Positions 56,807-64,000 of a stretch of 64,000 nt of DNA are shown one piece after another. Under the pieces are notes generated by a model, which was not told the DNA's origin, searched no databases, and saw only the letters and a list, made by a program, of their open reading frames with translations. The stretch lies in the NCBI GenBank assembly GCA_963824105.1, contig CAWGNN010000011.1, positions 434,001-498,000 on the forward strand, in the 5' to 3' direction. The stretch comes from CAWDVB01 sp963824105 (GTDB lineage Bacteria > Actinomycetota > Actinomycetes > Propionibacteriales > Nocardioidaceae). The translations under genes were made by a program, and so were the position numbers. The first letter of the stretch is position 1, and each line of letters opens with the position of its first letter.

Positions 56807-58042
56807 GTGAGCAGACGGATCGAGAGGGCCGGGAGCACACTGCGCCGTGTCGTGCTGGCCATCCTCGGGTTCCAGCTCATCCTGGCGATCGTGCTCACCC
56901 TGGTCGACTCCTACCGCCGTCGGGGCAAGAAGCCCGGGCCCTTCCCGGTCACCGATCCGTCGGAGGTCAAGGTCGGCGAGGGCTCGGTCACGACCTACAC
57001 CTTCGGCCAGCACCTCTTCGACGACATGCTCGCCGCCATCGACGCCGCCCAGCACTACGTGCTCCTGGAGAGCTACATCTGGAAGGGCGACGACATCGGG
57101 GAACGGTTCAAGGAGGCCCTCAACCGTGCCGCGGTCCGCGGGGTCGACGTCTACGTCATCTACGACGAGTTCGCCAACCTCGTCGTACCCCATCGCTTCA
57201 AGCTGTTCCCGCAGGACATCAACGTGCTTCCGTTCCCGGTCTTCTCGGCGGGGTGGCGCTTCCTCGACCTGCGCCGCTACGGCCGCGACCACCGCAAGAT
57301 CCTCGTCGTCGACGACACCATCGCCTTCGTCGGCGGATACAACATCGGCAGCGCCTACGCCTCTGAGTGGCGCGACACCCACGTGGCGATCACCGGCCCC
57401 GCTGTGTACGACCTGCGCCGGGCCTTCCTCGACTTCTGGAACCTCCACCGCGGCGGACGCGGCCGACTCTCCCTGGACGGGTCCAAGCAGTGGGAGCCGA
57501 GGATCCGGGTGCATCGCAACATCCCCCGGCTCTGGATGTTCCCCATTAGGGCGATGTACCTCGAGGCCATCGACCGGGCCACCCGCAACATCTGGCTCAC
57601 CCAGGCCTACTTCATCCCCGACGGAGACTTCGTGCGGGCGCTCGTCGCAGCCGCGCAGCGTGGCGTGGACGTCCGCGTCCTCGTCCCACAGACCTCCAAC
57701 CACGTCGTCGTCGACTGGCTGTCCCGCGGCTACTACGCCGAGCTGCTCTCCTCCGGTGTGCGCATCTTCCGCTATCAGGAAGCGATGGTGCACGCGAAGA
57801 CCGCCACGATCGACGGGCAGTGGGCGACAGTCGGGACGGCCAACCTGGACCGACTGTCCATGACCGGCAACTACGAGCTCAACGTGGAGTTCATCGACAA
57901 CGGGGTCGCCGCGGAGATGGAGCGCATCTTCCTGATGGACGCCAGCAACTGCGTGGAGCTGACCATGGCCGAGTGGAGCTCCCGGGGCCTCCACCGCAGG
58001 TTCACCGAGGCGGTGCTGGCGCCGCTGCGCCCGGTCCTGTGA
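56807..58042 (+). CDS. Phospholipase D-like protein, cardiolipin synthase type
   Basis: This 411-residue protein has one N-terminal membrane helix (VVLAILGFQLILAIVLTLVD, residues 14-33) and two PLD catalytic motifs: DHRKILVVDDTIAFVGGYN (near residue 163) and MVHAKTATIDGQWATVGTAN (near 327). The first has His-x-Lys replaced by DHRK, the usual variation in cardiolipin synthases. It should join or cleave phosphatidyl groups at the membrane. Cardiolipin synthases normally have two helices, so this shorter form may use another substrate. Confidence 0.85.
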   Translation: MSRRIERAGSTLRRVVLAILGFQLILAIVLTLVDSYRRRGKKPGPFPVTDPSEVKVGEGSVTTYTFGQHLFDDMLAAIDAAQHYVLLESYIWKGDDIGERFKEALNRAAVRGVDVYVIYDEFANLVVPHRFKLFPQDINVLPFPVFSAGWRFLDLRRYGRDHRKILVVDDTIAFVGGYNIGSAYASEWRDTHVAITGPAVYDLRRAFLDFWNLHRGGRGRLSLDGSKQWEPRIRVHRNIPRLWMFPIRAMYLEAIDRATRNIWLTQAYFIPDGDFVRALVAAAQRGVDVRVLVPQTSNHVVVDWLSRGYYAELLSSGVRIFRYQEAMVHAKTATIDGQWATVGTANLDRLSMTGNYELNVEFIDNGVAAEMERIFLMDASNCVELTMAEWSSRGLHRRFTEAVLAPLRPVL

Positions 58043-58052
58043 GCTCAGCCGC

Positions 58053-58970
58053 TCACCGTGGCAGATGGGTCGGCAGCGCCATCCTCGGCCCGCGGCGGGG
58101 AACATGGATGCCGGCCAGCCCGATGAGCGCCTGCACCCGGTAGCGGTGTCCGGAGTACGGCGCCAGGAGCTCGGCCAGACCCGCGTCGTCGACCGGTGAC
58201 CCGGTCAGGGCCCAGCCGATGTCCCGGGGCACGTGGTAGTCGCCGAAGCTCACCGCATCAGGATCGCCGTGCGCTCTGGAGCGCACCTCGGCCGACGTCC
58301 AGACGCCGACCCCCGGAAGCGAGCGCAACGCCCGATCGGCGGAGTCGGGATCGAGCCCGAGGGTGCGCTCGAGGGCGTCCGCCCGGGAGGCGGCGTGCAC
58401 CAGGGTGCGCGACGCGCTGGGCTCGACCTGCATCCGCAACCACTCCCAGGAGGGGATGCCCGCGACCGCCTCGGCCGCGGGCGGCACCCACAGGCCCAGC
58501 TCCGCCCCCGGGCCCGGAGCCATGCTCCCGGCCCTGCGCAGCAGCCCCACCAACGAGGTGTGTGCCTGCTTACCGGTCACCTTCTGTTCCAGGATCGCCG
58601 CGAGCATCGCCGCGAAGACCTGGCCGGTGCGCGCCACCCTGAAGTGGGGGAAGCGCGCGTGCAGGCTCACGAGAAGCTCGTGCCGCGGGACGAAACCGGC
58701 GAGGTCGTCCCGCTCCCCCAGGAGATCGGGTATCCCCGTCAGCGCCTCCTCGGCCCCGGTGCCCCAGGCCTCGGCGTGCACCTGCCCGCCGACCACCTGG
58801 ACTCGCAGAGTTGCGGGCCCGGTGGCCTGCAGGGAGGCGCGCCAGAACGCACCGTCGGCGGCCCGACGCTGGAAGGGGTCGGAAAGACCGTGGGCCAGCG
58901 GGCCCAGGATCTCCCCGATCGGGACCGGCCGACCGGCCTGCCAGTCCCGGATCAGTGGCTCAGATCCCAT
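58053..58970 (-). CDS. DNA-3-methyladenine glycosylase, AlkA-like (HhH-GPD)
   Basis: This 305-residue protein has the AlkA fold: an N-terminal beta domain (GPATLRVQVVGG), the all-helical core, and the helix-hairpin-helix plus catalytic block LRSLPGVGVWTSAEVRSRAHGDPDAVSFGDYHV, in which the conserved Asp is near residue 248. It removes alkylated bases. A leaderless ATG lies 6 nt after TAGAGT. No ada gene is adjacent. Confidence 0.88.
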   Translation of the reverse strand: MGSEPLIRDWQAGRPVPIGEILGPLAHGLSDPFQRRAADGAFWRASLQATGPATLRVQVVGGQVHAEAWGTGAEEALTGIPDLLGERDDLAGFVPRHELLVSLHARFPHFRVARTGQVFAAMLAAILEQKVTGKQAHTSLVGLLRRAGSMAPGPGAELGLWVPPAAEAVAGIPSWEWLRMQVEPSASRTLVHAASRADALERTLGLDPDSADRALRSLPGVGVWTSAEVRSRAHGDPDAVSFGDYHVPRDIGWALTGSPVDDAGLAELLAPYSGHRYRVQALIGLAGIHVPRRGPRMALPTHLPR

Positions 58971-58976
58971 GGGCGA

Positions 58977-58982
58977 ACTCTA
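58977..58982 (-). promoter_or_regulatory. -10 hexamer of a leaderless promoter (AlkA-like gene)
   Basis: On the minus strand TAGAGT is followed by 6 nt and the ATG at 58970. Confidence 0.45.
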
Positions 58983-59058
58983 GGCGGAGGTCCCGACGGG
59001 GCGGTCGATCGGCTGACGTGGGTCGCCCAGACGATGACCCGACGGCCGAGGGACAGGC

Positions 59059-60300
59059 TCAGCGGGGGTGGCCGAAGACCAATCCACTCGATGAGACCGT
59101 GGTACCCGGTGAGGGGCTCTGCGACGCCGGATCGGTCTGGTCCAGGGTCCAGTCGGCGGTAGCGGGGTCCCAGACGCCGACGTCGGTGGTGCCGTCGCCG
59201 TTCCAGTCCCCGACGACCGGCAGATCACCGGGCTGGCCGAAGGTCCGCTGAGCGACCCAGGCGACCCCGGTGGAGTCCACGTAGCGGAGGGTCCAGGTCG
59301 CCGTAGCCGGGTCATAGACCCCGAAGTCGGTGGTGCCGTCGCCGTTCCAGTCGCCGACCACCGGCAGGTCCGCGGTGGTGCCGAGCTGGGTCCAGACCAT
59401 CTTGCCGGAGCTGTCGAGGAGCCCGAACGAACCCGTGCGCGGTCGGTAGACGGCCATCTGGGTAGTGCCGTCCCCGGCGAAGTCACCGGCGACGATCTTG
59501 TCCCGTCGCGCGCCGAGAGTCGTGCTGGTCACCGTGCCGTCGGAGGATCGGCTGAGGATCGAGCGGGCCGCCACGTTGTGGACTCCGAGGTCGGACGTCC
59601 CGTCGGCGTTCCAGTCGCCGAGGACGGGGTTGTCGATGCTCGGAGCGAAGGCGACCTTGGTGGTGACTCCGTTGAGCAGCTCGAGGAATCTGCCTTGTCC
59701 CTTGCCTCGACGGTAGACACCGATGTCGGTGGTGCCGTCGCCGTTCCAGTCGCCGGCAATCGGCACGTCGACACAGTTCGCCGACGCGATAGAGCTGTCG
59801 AACTGGTAGGCGGCGCCGTTGAAGTAAGGGGGCACGTCGGTGCCGTCGAGTCGCTCCTCGAAGTGCAGGTGCGCCCCTGTTGCGTTACCGGACGCCCCCA
59901 CCCGACCCAGGACCTGGCCCTGGTCGATGCTCTGTCCGACGGTGACCCAGATCGAGCTCAGGTGGGCGTACAAGGTCGACTCGCCGTTGCCGTGGTCGAT
60001 CACCACGTACCGGCCGTACGACACGTTGCCGAGGTTCCGGGCCACGACGACCGTCCCTGCTGCGGCGGCGAGCACCGACTTGCCGAAGTCGTGGGATCGG
60101 GTGAAGTCGACCGCGTTCGGGGACGGAGAGTGATCGGGCCGGGTCGTGCCCGTCCATGATTGGCCGCATCGGAACGGCAGCTGGTATGCGGTGACGGGCG
60201 GGGTGGCGCTGGTCGCAGCCGTCGCCGGGGGCATACCCGCTCCCAGGACTGTCACCACAGCCACGGCGGCCAGCGCCGCTTTGCGCACATTTGCTCCCAC
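59059..60300 (-). CDS. Secreted M23 peptidase with FG-GAP/VCBS repeats
   Basis: This 413-residue protein has a signal peptide (KAALAAVAVVTVLGAGMPPA, residues 7-26) and a LytM/M23 domain: HSPSPNAVDF gives the first His and Asp, and GAHLHFE the later His pair. Five C-terminal repeats follow, each centred on DWNGDGTTD-type calcium loops (PIAGDWNGDGTTDIGVY, LPVVGDWNGDGTTDFGVY and others). M23 enzymes cut peptidoglycan cross-bridges; the repeats may bind calcium and wall polymers. GTG 60300 has GGGAAGG upstream; GTG 60288 is also possible. Confidence 0.85.
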   Translation of the reverse strand: MGANVRKAALAAVAVVTVLGAGMPPATAATSATPPVTAYQLPFRCGQSWTGTTRPDHSPSPNAVDFTRSHDFGKSVLAAAAGTVVVARNLGNVSYGRYVVIDHGNGESTLYAHLSSIWVTVGQSIDQGQVLGRVGASGNATGAHLHFEERLDGTDVPPYFNGAAYQFDSSIASANCVDVPIAGDWNGDGTTDIGVYRRGKGQGRFLELLNGVTTKVAFAPSIDNPVLGDWNADGTSDLGVHNVAARSILSRSSDGTVTSTTLGARRDKIVAGDFAGDGTTQMAVYRPRTGSFGLLDSSGKMVWTQLGTTADLPVVGDWNGDGTTDFGVYDPATATWTLRYVDSTGVAWVAQRTFGQPGDLPVVGDWNGDGTTDVGVWDPATADWTLDQTDPASQSPSPGTTVSSSGLVFGHPR

Positions 60301-60529
60301 GGCGCCTTCCCACCCGTCACACGTATCACAGGGACACCTCACGGTAGACAGCCGAGCGCCTCCCCGTCCGGGAAATCGTCAGATCCAGTCGTGGCTCTCA
60401 GCCGGGCCCCGTGGAAGCCAGCCCGTAGCAGCGGCCCGCAGAGGTGCGAAGGATCGGACACGGACGCAGATCGAAGGTCGCGGCGGGACTACGTCGTCCG
60501 GTCCGGCCTCCCGATCCAGGGGTCTGTGG

Positions 60530-61414
60530 TCAGTACTCGGATCCGCTGCGCGGGTTCTCCTGACCGATGAGTCGGATCAGCCCCTCCTGCATGACGGTGG
60601 AGACGAGCGCCCCGTCGGCGGTGAAGAAGCGCCCCTGGGAAAGTCCTCTTGCCCCTCCGGCGCTCGGGGACCGCATGTCGTAGAGCAGCCACTCGTCGGC
60701 CCGGAACGGGCGATGGAACCACACCGCATGGTCCAGCGACGCCGGCTGGATCTCCGGATCCGACACTCGGTGATCGTGCGGCAGCAGCGAGGTCCCCAAG
60801 AGGAGCAGGTCGCTGGCGTAGGTGAGCACCGCCTGGTGAACCAGCTCGCTGTCGGGCAGCGGTCCGTTGGCCCGCATCCAGTACTGCGACCACGAGGGGT
60901 CGTCGGGATCCCGGTCCTCCTTCGCGGGGCCGCGCACCGAACGGACCTCCAGTGCGGCCCACTCCCGGGACCAGAAGGCGTAGGCCTCCGGGGACGACTC
61001 CCGGAAGGCGGCGAAAAGGTCCGGACAGTCCTCGGGCTCGGGAACCTTGGGCATCGGGTCCTGGTGGTCGAGCCCGGGTTCAGGACGCTGGAAGCTCGCG
61101 GTCAGCACGTAGATGGGCTTGCCGTGCTGGCGCGCGATCACCCGGCGGACGGAGAAGGACCGCCCGTCACGTGCTCGTTCGACTTCATAGATGATCGGCA
61201 CTGCGGTGTCACCCGGCCGCAGGAAGTAGCTGTGCAGCGAGTGCATCGAGACACCCTCGGGCGCGGTCCGCGATGCCGCGACCATGGCCTGTCCGGCAAC
61301 CTGGCCACCGAAGACGCGCTGCATCTCGGTGATCGGCTGCTCGCCCCGGAAGAGGTTGAGCTCGAGGGTCTCCAGATCCAGGAGGGTCACCAGATCCTCC
61401 ACCGACCTCGGCAC
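60530..61414 (-). CDS. tesB: Acyl-CoA thioesterase II (TesB)
   Basis: This 294-residue protein is a double hot-dog thioesterase with the conserved opening VEDLVTLLDLETLELNLFRG, the segment VFGGQVAGQAMVAA and, in the second half, SLDHAVWFHRPFRADEWLLYD with the catalytic Asp near residue 215. It releases fatty acids from acyl-CoA. GTG start, 3 nt after the PAC2 stop behind GGGGAGGA, so the two are one operon. Confidence 0.93.
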   Translation of the reverse strand: MPRSVEDLVTLLDLETLELNLFRGEQPITEMQRVFGGQVAGQAMVAASRTAPEGVSMHSLHSYFLRPGDTAVPIIYEVERARDGRSFSVRRVIARQHGKPIYVLTASFQRPEPGLDHQDPMPKVPEPEDCPDLFAAFRESSPEAYAFWSREWAALEVRSVRGPAKEDRDPDDPSWSQYWMRANGPLPDSELVHQAVLTYASDLLLLGTSLLPHDHRVSDPEIQPASLDHAVWFHRPFRADEWLLYDMRSPSAGGARGLSQGRFFTADGALVSTVMQEGLIRLIGQENPRSGSEY

Positions 61415-61417
61415 CGA

Positions 61418-62341
61418 TCAGTCCTCCCCGTCGAGACCGGCAAGGAATCGCTCGAACTCCGCACCGAGCTCGTCGGCCGTGGGGAGCGAACGATCCCCGG
61501 CGAGCGGCAGGGTGTCGGACTCGGTGTGGAAGGAGTCGTACTGCTGCTCCAGCCCGCTCACCACGGAGCGGACTTCGTCGGAGTCCTCGATCTGCTGAGC
61601 GATCTCCGCTCGCCGTTCCTCGGTCCGCTGCTCCAAGGCCGACAGATCCCACTGCAACCCGGTCGCGGTCTCGGCCGACTCCAGCAGGCGCAGGGAGGCC
61701 TCCGGATAGTCGAACTGCGCGACATAGTGCGGGACGTGGGCGACGAAGCCCATCGCATCGTGACCCCACTCGCCGAGCCGCAGCTCGAGCAAGGACTGTG
61801 CGCTGGAGGGGATCCGGATCTCGCCGGCCCACGGGTTCTCGTGGAGCAGCAGCTTCGGGTCCGTCGCATGGTTGGTGATCATCACCGGACGGGTGTGCGG
61901 CACCGCCATCGGCACCGCCCCCAGGGCCAGGGTGAAGCGCACGTCGAAGTGCTCGACCAGATGGCGCACCGCAGTGGCGAAGGCCTCCCAGTGGGTGTCC
62001 GGCTCGGGACCGCTCATCAACAGGTAAGGGGCGCCGAGATCGTCGCTGCAGACCCGGACGACCAGTCGCGGTGCCGCGTAGTCGGTGTAGTGGTGCTCAC
62101 GGAAGGTCATCGCGGGACGCCGCGCGCGGTAGTCGTAGAAGGCGTCGATGTCGAAGGACGCGACCACCCGGCCGGGGTGGCTCTCCTGCAGGTGCTCCAC
62201 CGCGATGCGGGTTGCATTGCCCGCGTCGAGGAACCCGTCCAGAACGAAGATCAGAGCCGGTCGAACGGCTCCACCGGCGGCCTCCAGCAGCTCGGGAACG
62301 TCGTCCACGATATGCACGAACCGCGCAGCGTCTCCAGGCAT
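61418..62341 (-). CDS. PAC2-family (proteasome assembly chaperone-like) protein
   Basis: This 307-residue protein matches the PAC2 family: ALIFVLDGFLDAGNATRIAVEHL (core near residue 35), FDIDAFYDYRARRP and the GAVPMAVPHTRPVMITNHAT block. Archaeal and eukaryotic relatives help proteasome assembly; actinobacteria have proteasomes, but this role is untested here. The ATG at 62341 has an AGGAGGGTGACG ribosome site. It precedes tesB by 3 nt. Confidence 0.88.
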   Translation of the reverse strand: MPGDAARFVHIVDDVPELLEAAGGAVRPALIFVLDGFLDAGNATRIAVEHLQESHPGRVVASFDIDAFYDYRARRPAMTFREHHYTDYAAPRLVVRVCSDDLGAPYLLMSGPEPDTHWEAFATAVRHLVEHFDVRFTLALGAVPMAVPHTRPVMITNHATDPKLLLHENPWAGEIRIPSSAQSLLELRLGEWGHDAMGFVAHVPHYVAQFDYPEASLRLLESAETATGLQWDLSALEQRTEERRAEIAQQIEDSDEVRSVVSGLEQQYDSFHTESDTLPLAGDRSLPTADELGAEFERFLAGLDGED

Positions 62342-62519
62342 CGTCACCCTCCTTGCTCCCTCCCATTGTCCCCGCAGCACCCCAACCCTGCACCCCGAGC
62401 CCGCACGGTTACCGTACTGACCCGCCTTGCCCGCGCTGTCCGGTCCCCTGCGCACGGCGCTCCGGGCCGCCGTGAGGCCACCCGATCGGGCCCGACTTTC
62501 CCGTTTAGTTACTCGTGGG

Positions 62520-62525
62520 TAGCCT
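62520..62525 (+). promoter_or_regulatory. Putative -10 of the fadA-fadB-like operon
   Basis: TAGCCT lies 37 nt before the fadA GTG. The preceding stretch TTAGTTACTCGTGGGTAGCC is an imperfect repeat that could be a fatty-acid regulator site. Weak evidence. Confidence 0.3.
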
Positions 62526-62561
62526 AGGGAGTGACCGATCCCCTCTCATGAAGGAGCCCCC

Positions 62562-63761
62562 GTGGCCCGAGAGCTAAGGGACGTCGTCTTCGTCGACGGC
62601 GTCCGGACTCCGTTCGGCAAGGCGAAGGGTCAGTACGCTGAGACTCGCGCCGACGACCTGGTCATCAAGTGCATCCGAGAGCTGCTGGACCGCCACCCGA
62701 ACCTTCCGCCCGACCAGGTGGGGGACGTCGCCATCGCGGCGACCACCCAGATCGGCGACCAGGGCCTGACGATCGGCCGCACCGCGGCACTTCTCGCGGG
62801 CCTGCCGAGCAGCGTGCCCGGCTACGCCATCGACCGGATGTGCGCCGGCGCCATGACCGCGGTCACCACCGCTGCGAGCGGGATCGCGTTCGGCGCGACC
62901 GACGTGGTGATCGCCGGAGGAGTGGAGCACATGGGGCGCCACCCGATGGGCGAAGGCGTTGACCCCAACCCGCGCATCCTGTCCGAGAAGATCGTCGACC
63001 CCGAGGCACTGTCGATGGGCTGCACCGCGGAGAACCTCCACGACCGGTTCCCGGGGCTCACCAAGGAGCGCGCCGACGCCTACGCCGTCGCTTCGCAGGC
63101 CAAGACCGCTCAGGCGTACGTCGACAACAAGATCCAGCCCGACCTGGTGCCGGTGGCGATCCGCACCGCCGAGGACGGATGGGGGCTGGCCACCGTCGAC
63201 GAGCCGCCACGCCCCGGCACGACCATGGCCGACCTCGCCGCGCTCAAGACCCCGTTCCGGCCGCACGGGCGGGTCACCGCGGGCAACTCCGCGGGGCTCA
63301 ACGACGGGGCGACGGCCTGCATCCTCGCCGACGAGGAGACCGCGAAACGGCTCGGCCTGCCGGTCAAGATGCGCCTGGTCGGCTACTCCTTCGCCGGGGT
63401 CGAGCCCGAGGTGATGGGCTACGGTCCGATCCCCGCAACCACGAGGGCGCTCGAGCTTGCCGGACTCAGCATGGACGACATCGGGGCGATCGAGATCAAC
63501 GAGGCGTTCGCCGTCCAGGTGCTTGCCTTCCTGGAGCACTTCGGGTTCGCCGACGACGACCCCCGGGTGAACCCGTACGGCGGTGCGATCGCCTTGGGCC
63601 ACCCGTTGGCCTCTTCGGGAGTGCGGCTGATGATCCAGCTGGCACGCCGCTTCGAGGAGCGCCCGGACGTCCACTACGGCATGACGACCATGTGCATCGG
63701 CATCGGCATGGGCGGCACCGTGATCTGGGAGAACCCGCACTGGAACGGAGACACCAAGTGA
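62562..63761 (+). CDS. fadA: Acetyl-CoA acyltransferase (3-ketoacyl-CoA thiolase)
   Basis: This 399-residue thiolase releases acetyl-CoA from 3-ketoacyl-CoA in beta-oxidation. The nucleophile Cys94 is in DRMCAGAM, the His is in ALGHPLASSG (near 352) and the second Cys in TMCIGIGMGG (near 382). GTG start with a GAAGGAG ribosome site. It overlaps the fadB-like gene, giving the fadA-fadB order common in actinobacteria. Confidence 0.94.
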   Translation: MARELRDVVFVDGVRTPFGKAKGQYAETRADDLVIKCIRELLDRHPNLPPDQVGDVAIAATTQIGDQGLTIGRTAALLAGLPSSVPGYAIDRMCAGAMTAVTTAASGIAFGATDVVIAGGVEHMGRHPMGEGVDPNPRILSEKIVDPEALSMGCTAENLHDRFPGLTKERADAYAVASQAKTAQAYVDNKIQPDLVPVAIRTAEDGWGLATVDEPPRPGTTMADLAALKTPFRPHGRVTAGNSAGLNDGATACILADEETAKRLGLPVKMRLVGYSFAGVEPEVMGYGPIPATTRALELAGLSMDDIGAIEINEAFAVQVLAFLEHFGFADDDPRVNPYGGAIALGHPLASSGVRLMIQLARRFEERPDVHYGMTTMCIGIGMGGTVIWENPHWNGDTK

Positions 63762-64000
63762 CCACCTCCCCCGAGCTCCAGGTGATGATCGACGGTCTGG
63801 TCGCGCTGACCCCCGACGAGGTGGTCACCGACGCCAAGTCGCGTGATGTGGCACTCCCCGGCGGAGCCGGGACGATGACGCTGATCACGCTCGACAACGG
63901 CTTGGACTACAAGCGGCCCAACACGTTCGGACCGCAGAGCCTCAACCTGCTGAACCAGGCCATCGACACGGCTCTGGCACGCGACGAGGTGGTGGCCATC
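63758..64000 (+). CDS. Multifunctional fatty-acid oxidation enzyme, FadB/FadJ-like, N-terminal part
   Basis: Eighty-one residues are visible before the window ends. After a short lead, MTLITLDNGLDYKRPNTFGP and SLNLLNQAIDTALARDEVVAI match the start of the enoyl-CoA hydratase domain of the trifunctional FadB/FadJ type. Its GTG overlaps the fadA stop (GTGA). The dehydrogenase half should follow outside the window. Confidence 0.85.
   Translation, partial: MTTSPELQVMIDGLVALTPDEVVTDAKSRDVALPGGAGTMTLITLDNGLDYKRPNTFGPQSLNLLNQAIDTALARDEVVAI

Overview
The window is high-GC actinobacterial chromosome. RbpA, WhiA, a mycothiol-type DinB/maleylpyruvate isomerase, a VLRF1-type peptidyl-tRNA hydrolase, the sufR-B-D-Rieske-C-S-U-DUF59 order and many leaderless GTG/ATG starts all point to Actinomycetia. 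The overall gene content looks like Nocardioidaceae (Nocardioides-like); this is my judgement from gene content, with no search behind it. I see no rRNA, tRNA, CRISPR array, prophage or transposase.

Layout. 1-1.1 kb: fabI (partial), fabG and dodecin on the minus strand, with a perfect inverted repeat in the fabG promoter. 1.2-11.1 kb: small conserved genes (MBL hydrolase, DUF3099, a small Cys/His protein), moaA with a NifX-like neighbour, SURF1, an atypical SDR, an ABC exporter, a crotonase, a lipoprotein, an ABC-F ATPase and a YbjQ protein. 11.2-18.4 kb: a complete SUF iron-sulfur assembly operon read leftward from the repressor gene sufR, with a ribosome-rescue-type VLRF1 hydrolase as its tail gene. 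18.4-22 kb: a two-gene ABC exporter, ctaA, and convergent ctaB (heme A/O synthesis). 22-27 kb: tkt-tal-pgi. 27-39 kb: a long leftward series uvrA, Rieske lipoprotein, uvrC-rapZ-yvcK-whiA, then gap-pgk-tpiA-secG-rbpA. uvrA has a LexA-type SOS box.

39-46.7 kb looks more accessory: a mycothiol-type enzyme with an MBL hydrolase, a double-GNAT protein, a decayed copy of the MBL 3' end, a methyltransferase, a flavin reductase lacking its ferredoxin domain, a CD225 + DUF2752 membrane pair, an AbiEi-like/nuclease-fold protein and a DUF805 protein. Two copies of a 78-bp hairpin element in opposite orientation (41808-41885 and 45977-46054) bracket about 4.1 kb here. Their stems differ by compensating base-pair changes. 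46.7-51 kb: a GT4 glycosyltransferase, methyltransferase and alpha/alpha-toroid gene set with a second methyltransferase facing it, then a [3Fe-4S] ferredoxin with a reductase. 51.1-64 kb: terC behind a probable manganese-type riboswitch leader, a YjbR protein, uvrB, a secreted propeller protein, a PLD enzyme, an AlkA-like glycosylase, an M23 peptidase with FG-GAP repeats, tesB, a PAC2 protein, and fadA followed by the start of a fadB-like gene.

Regulatory threads that link genes. An identical 13-mer resembling a DtxR/IdeR iron box lies in the promoters of both moaA and sufR, which are iron-sulfur genes 15 kb apart. sufR also has an inverted repeat over its own -10. A recurrent TAnnnT hexamer placed 6-7 nt before a GTG or ATG marks at least ten leaderless genes and was used to fix starts.
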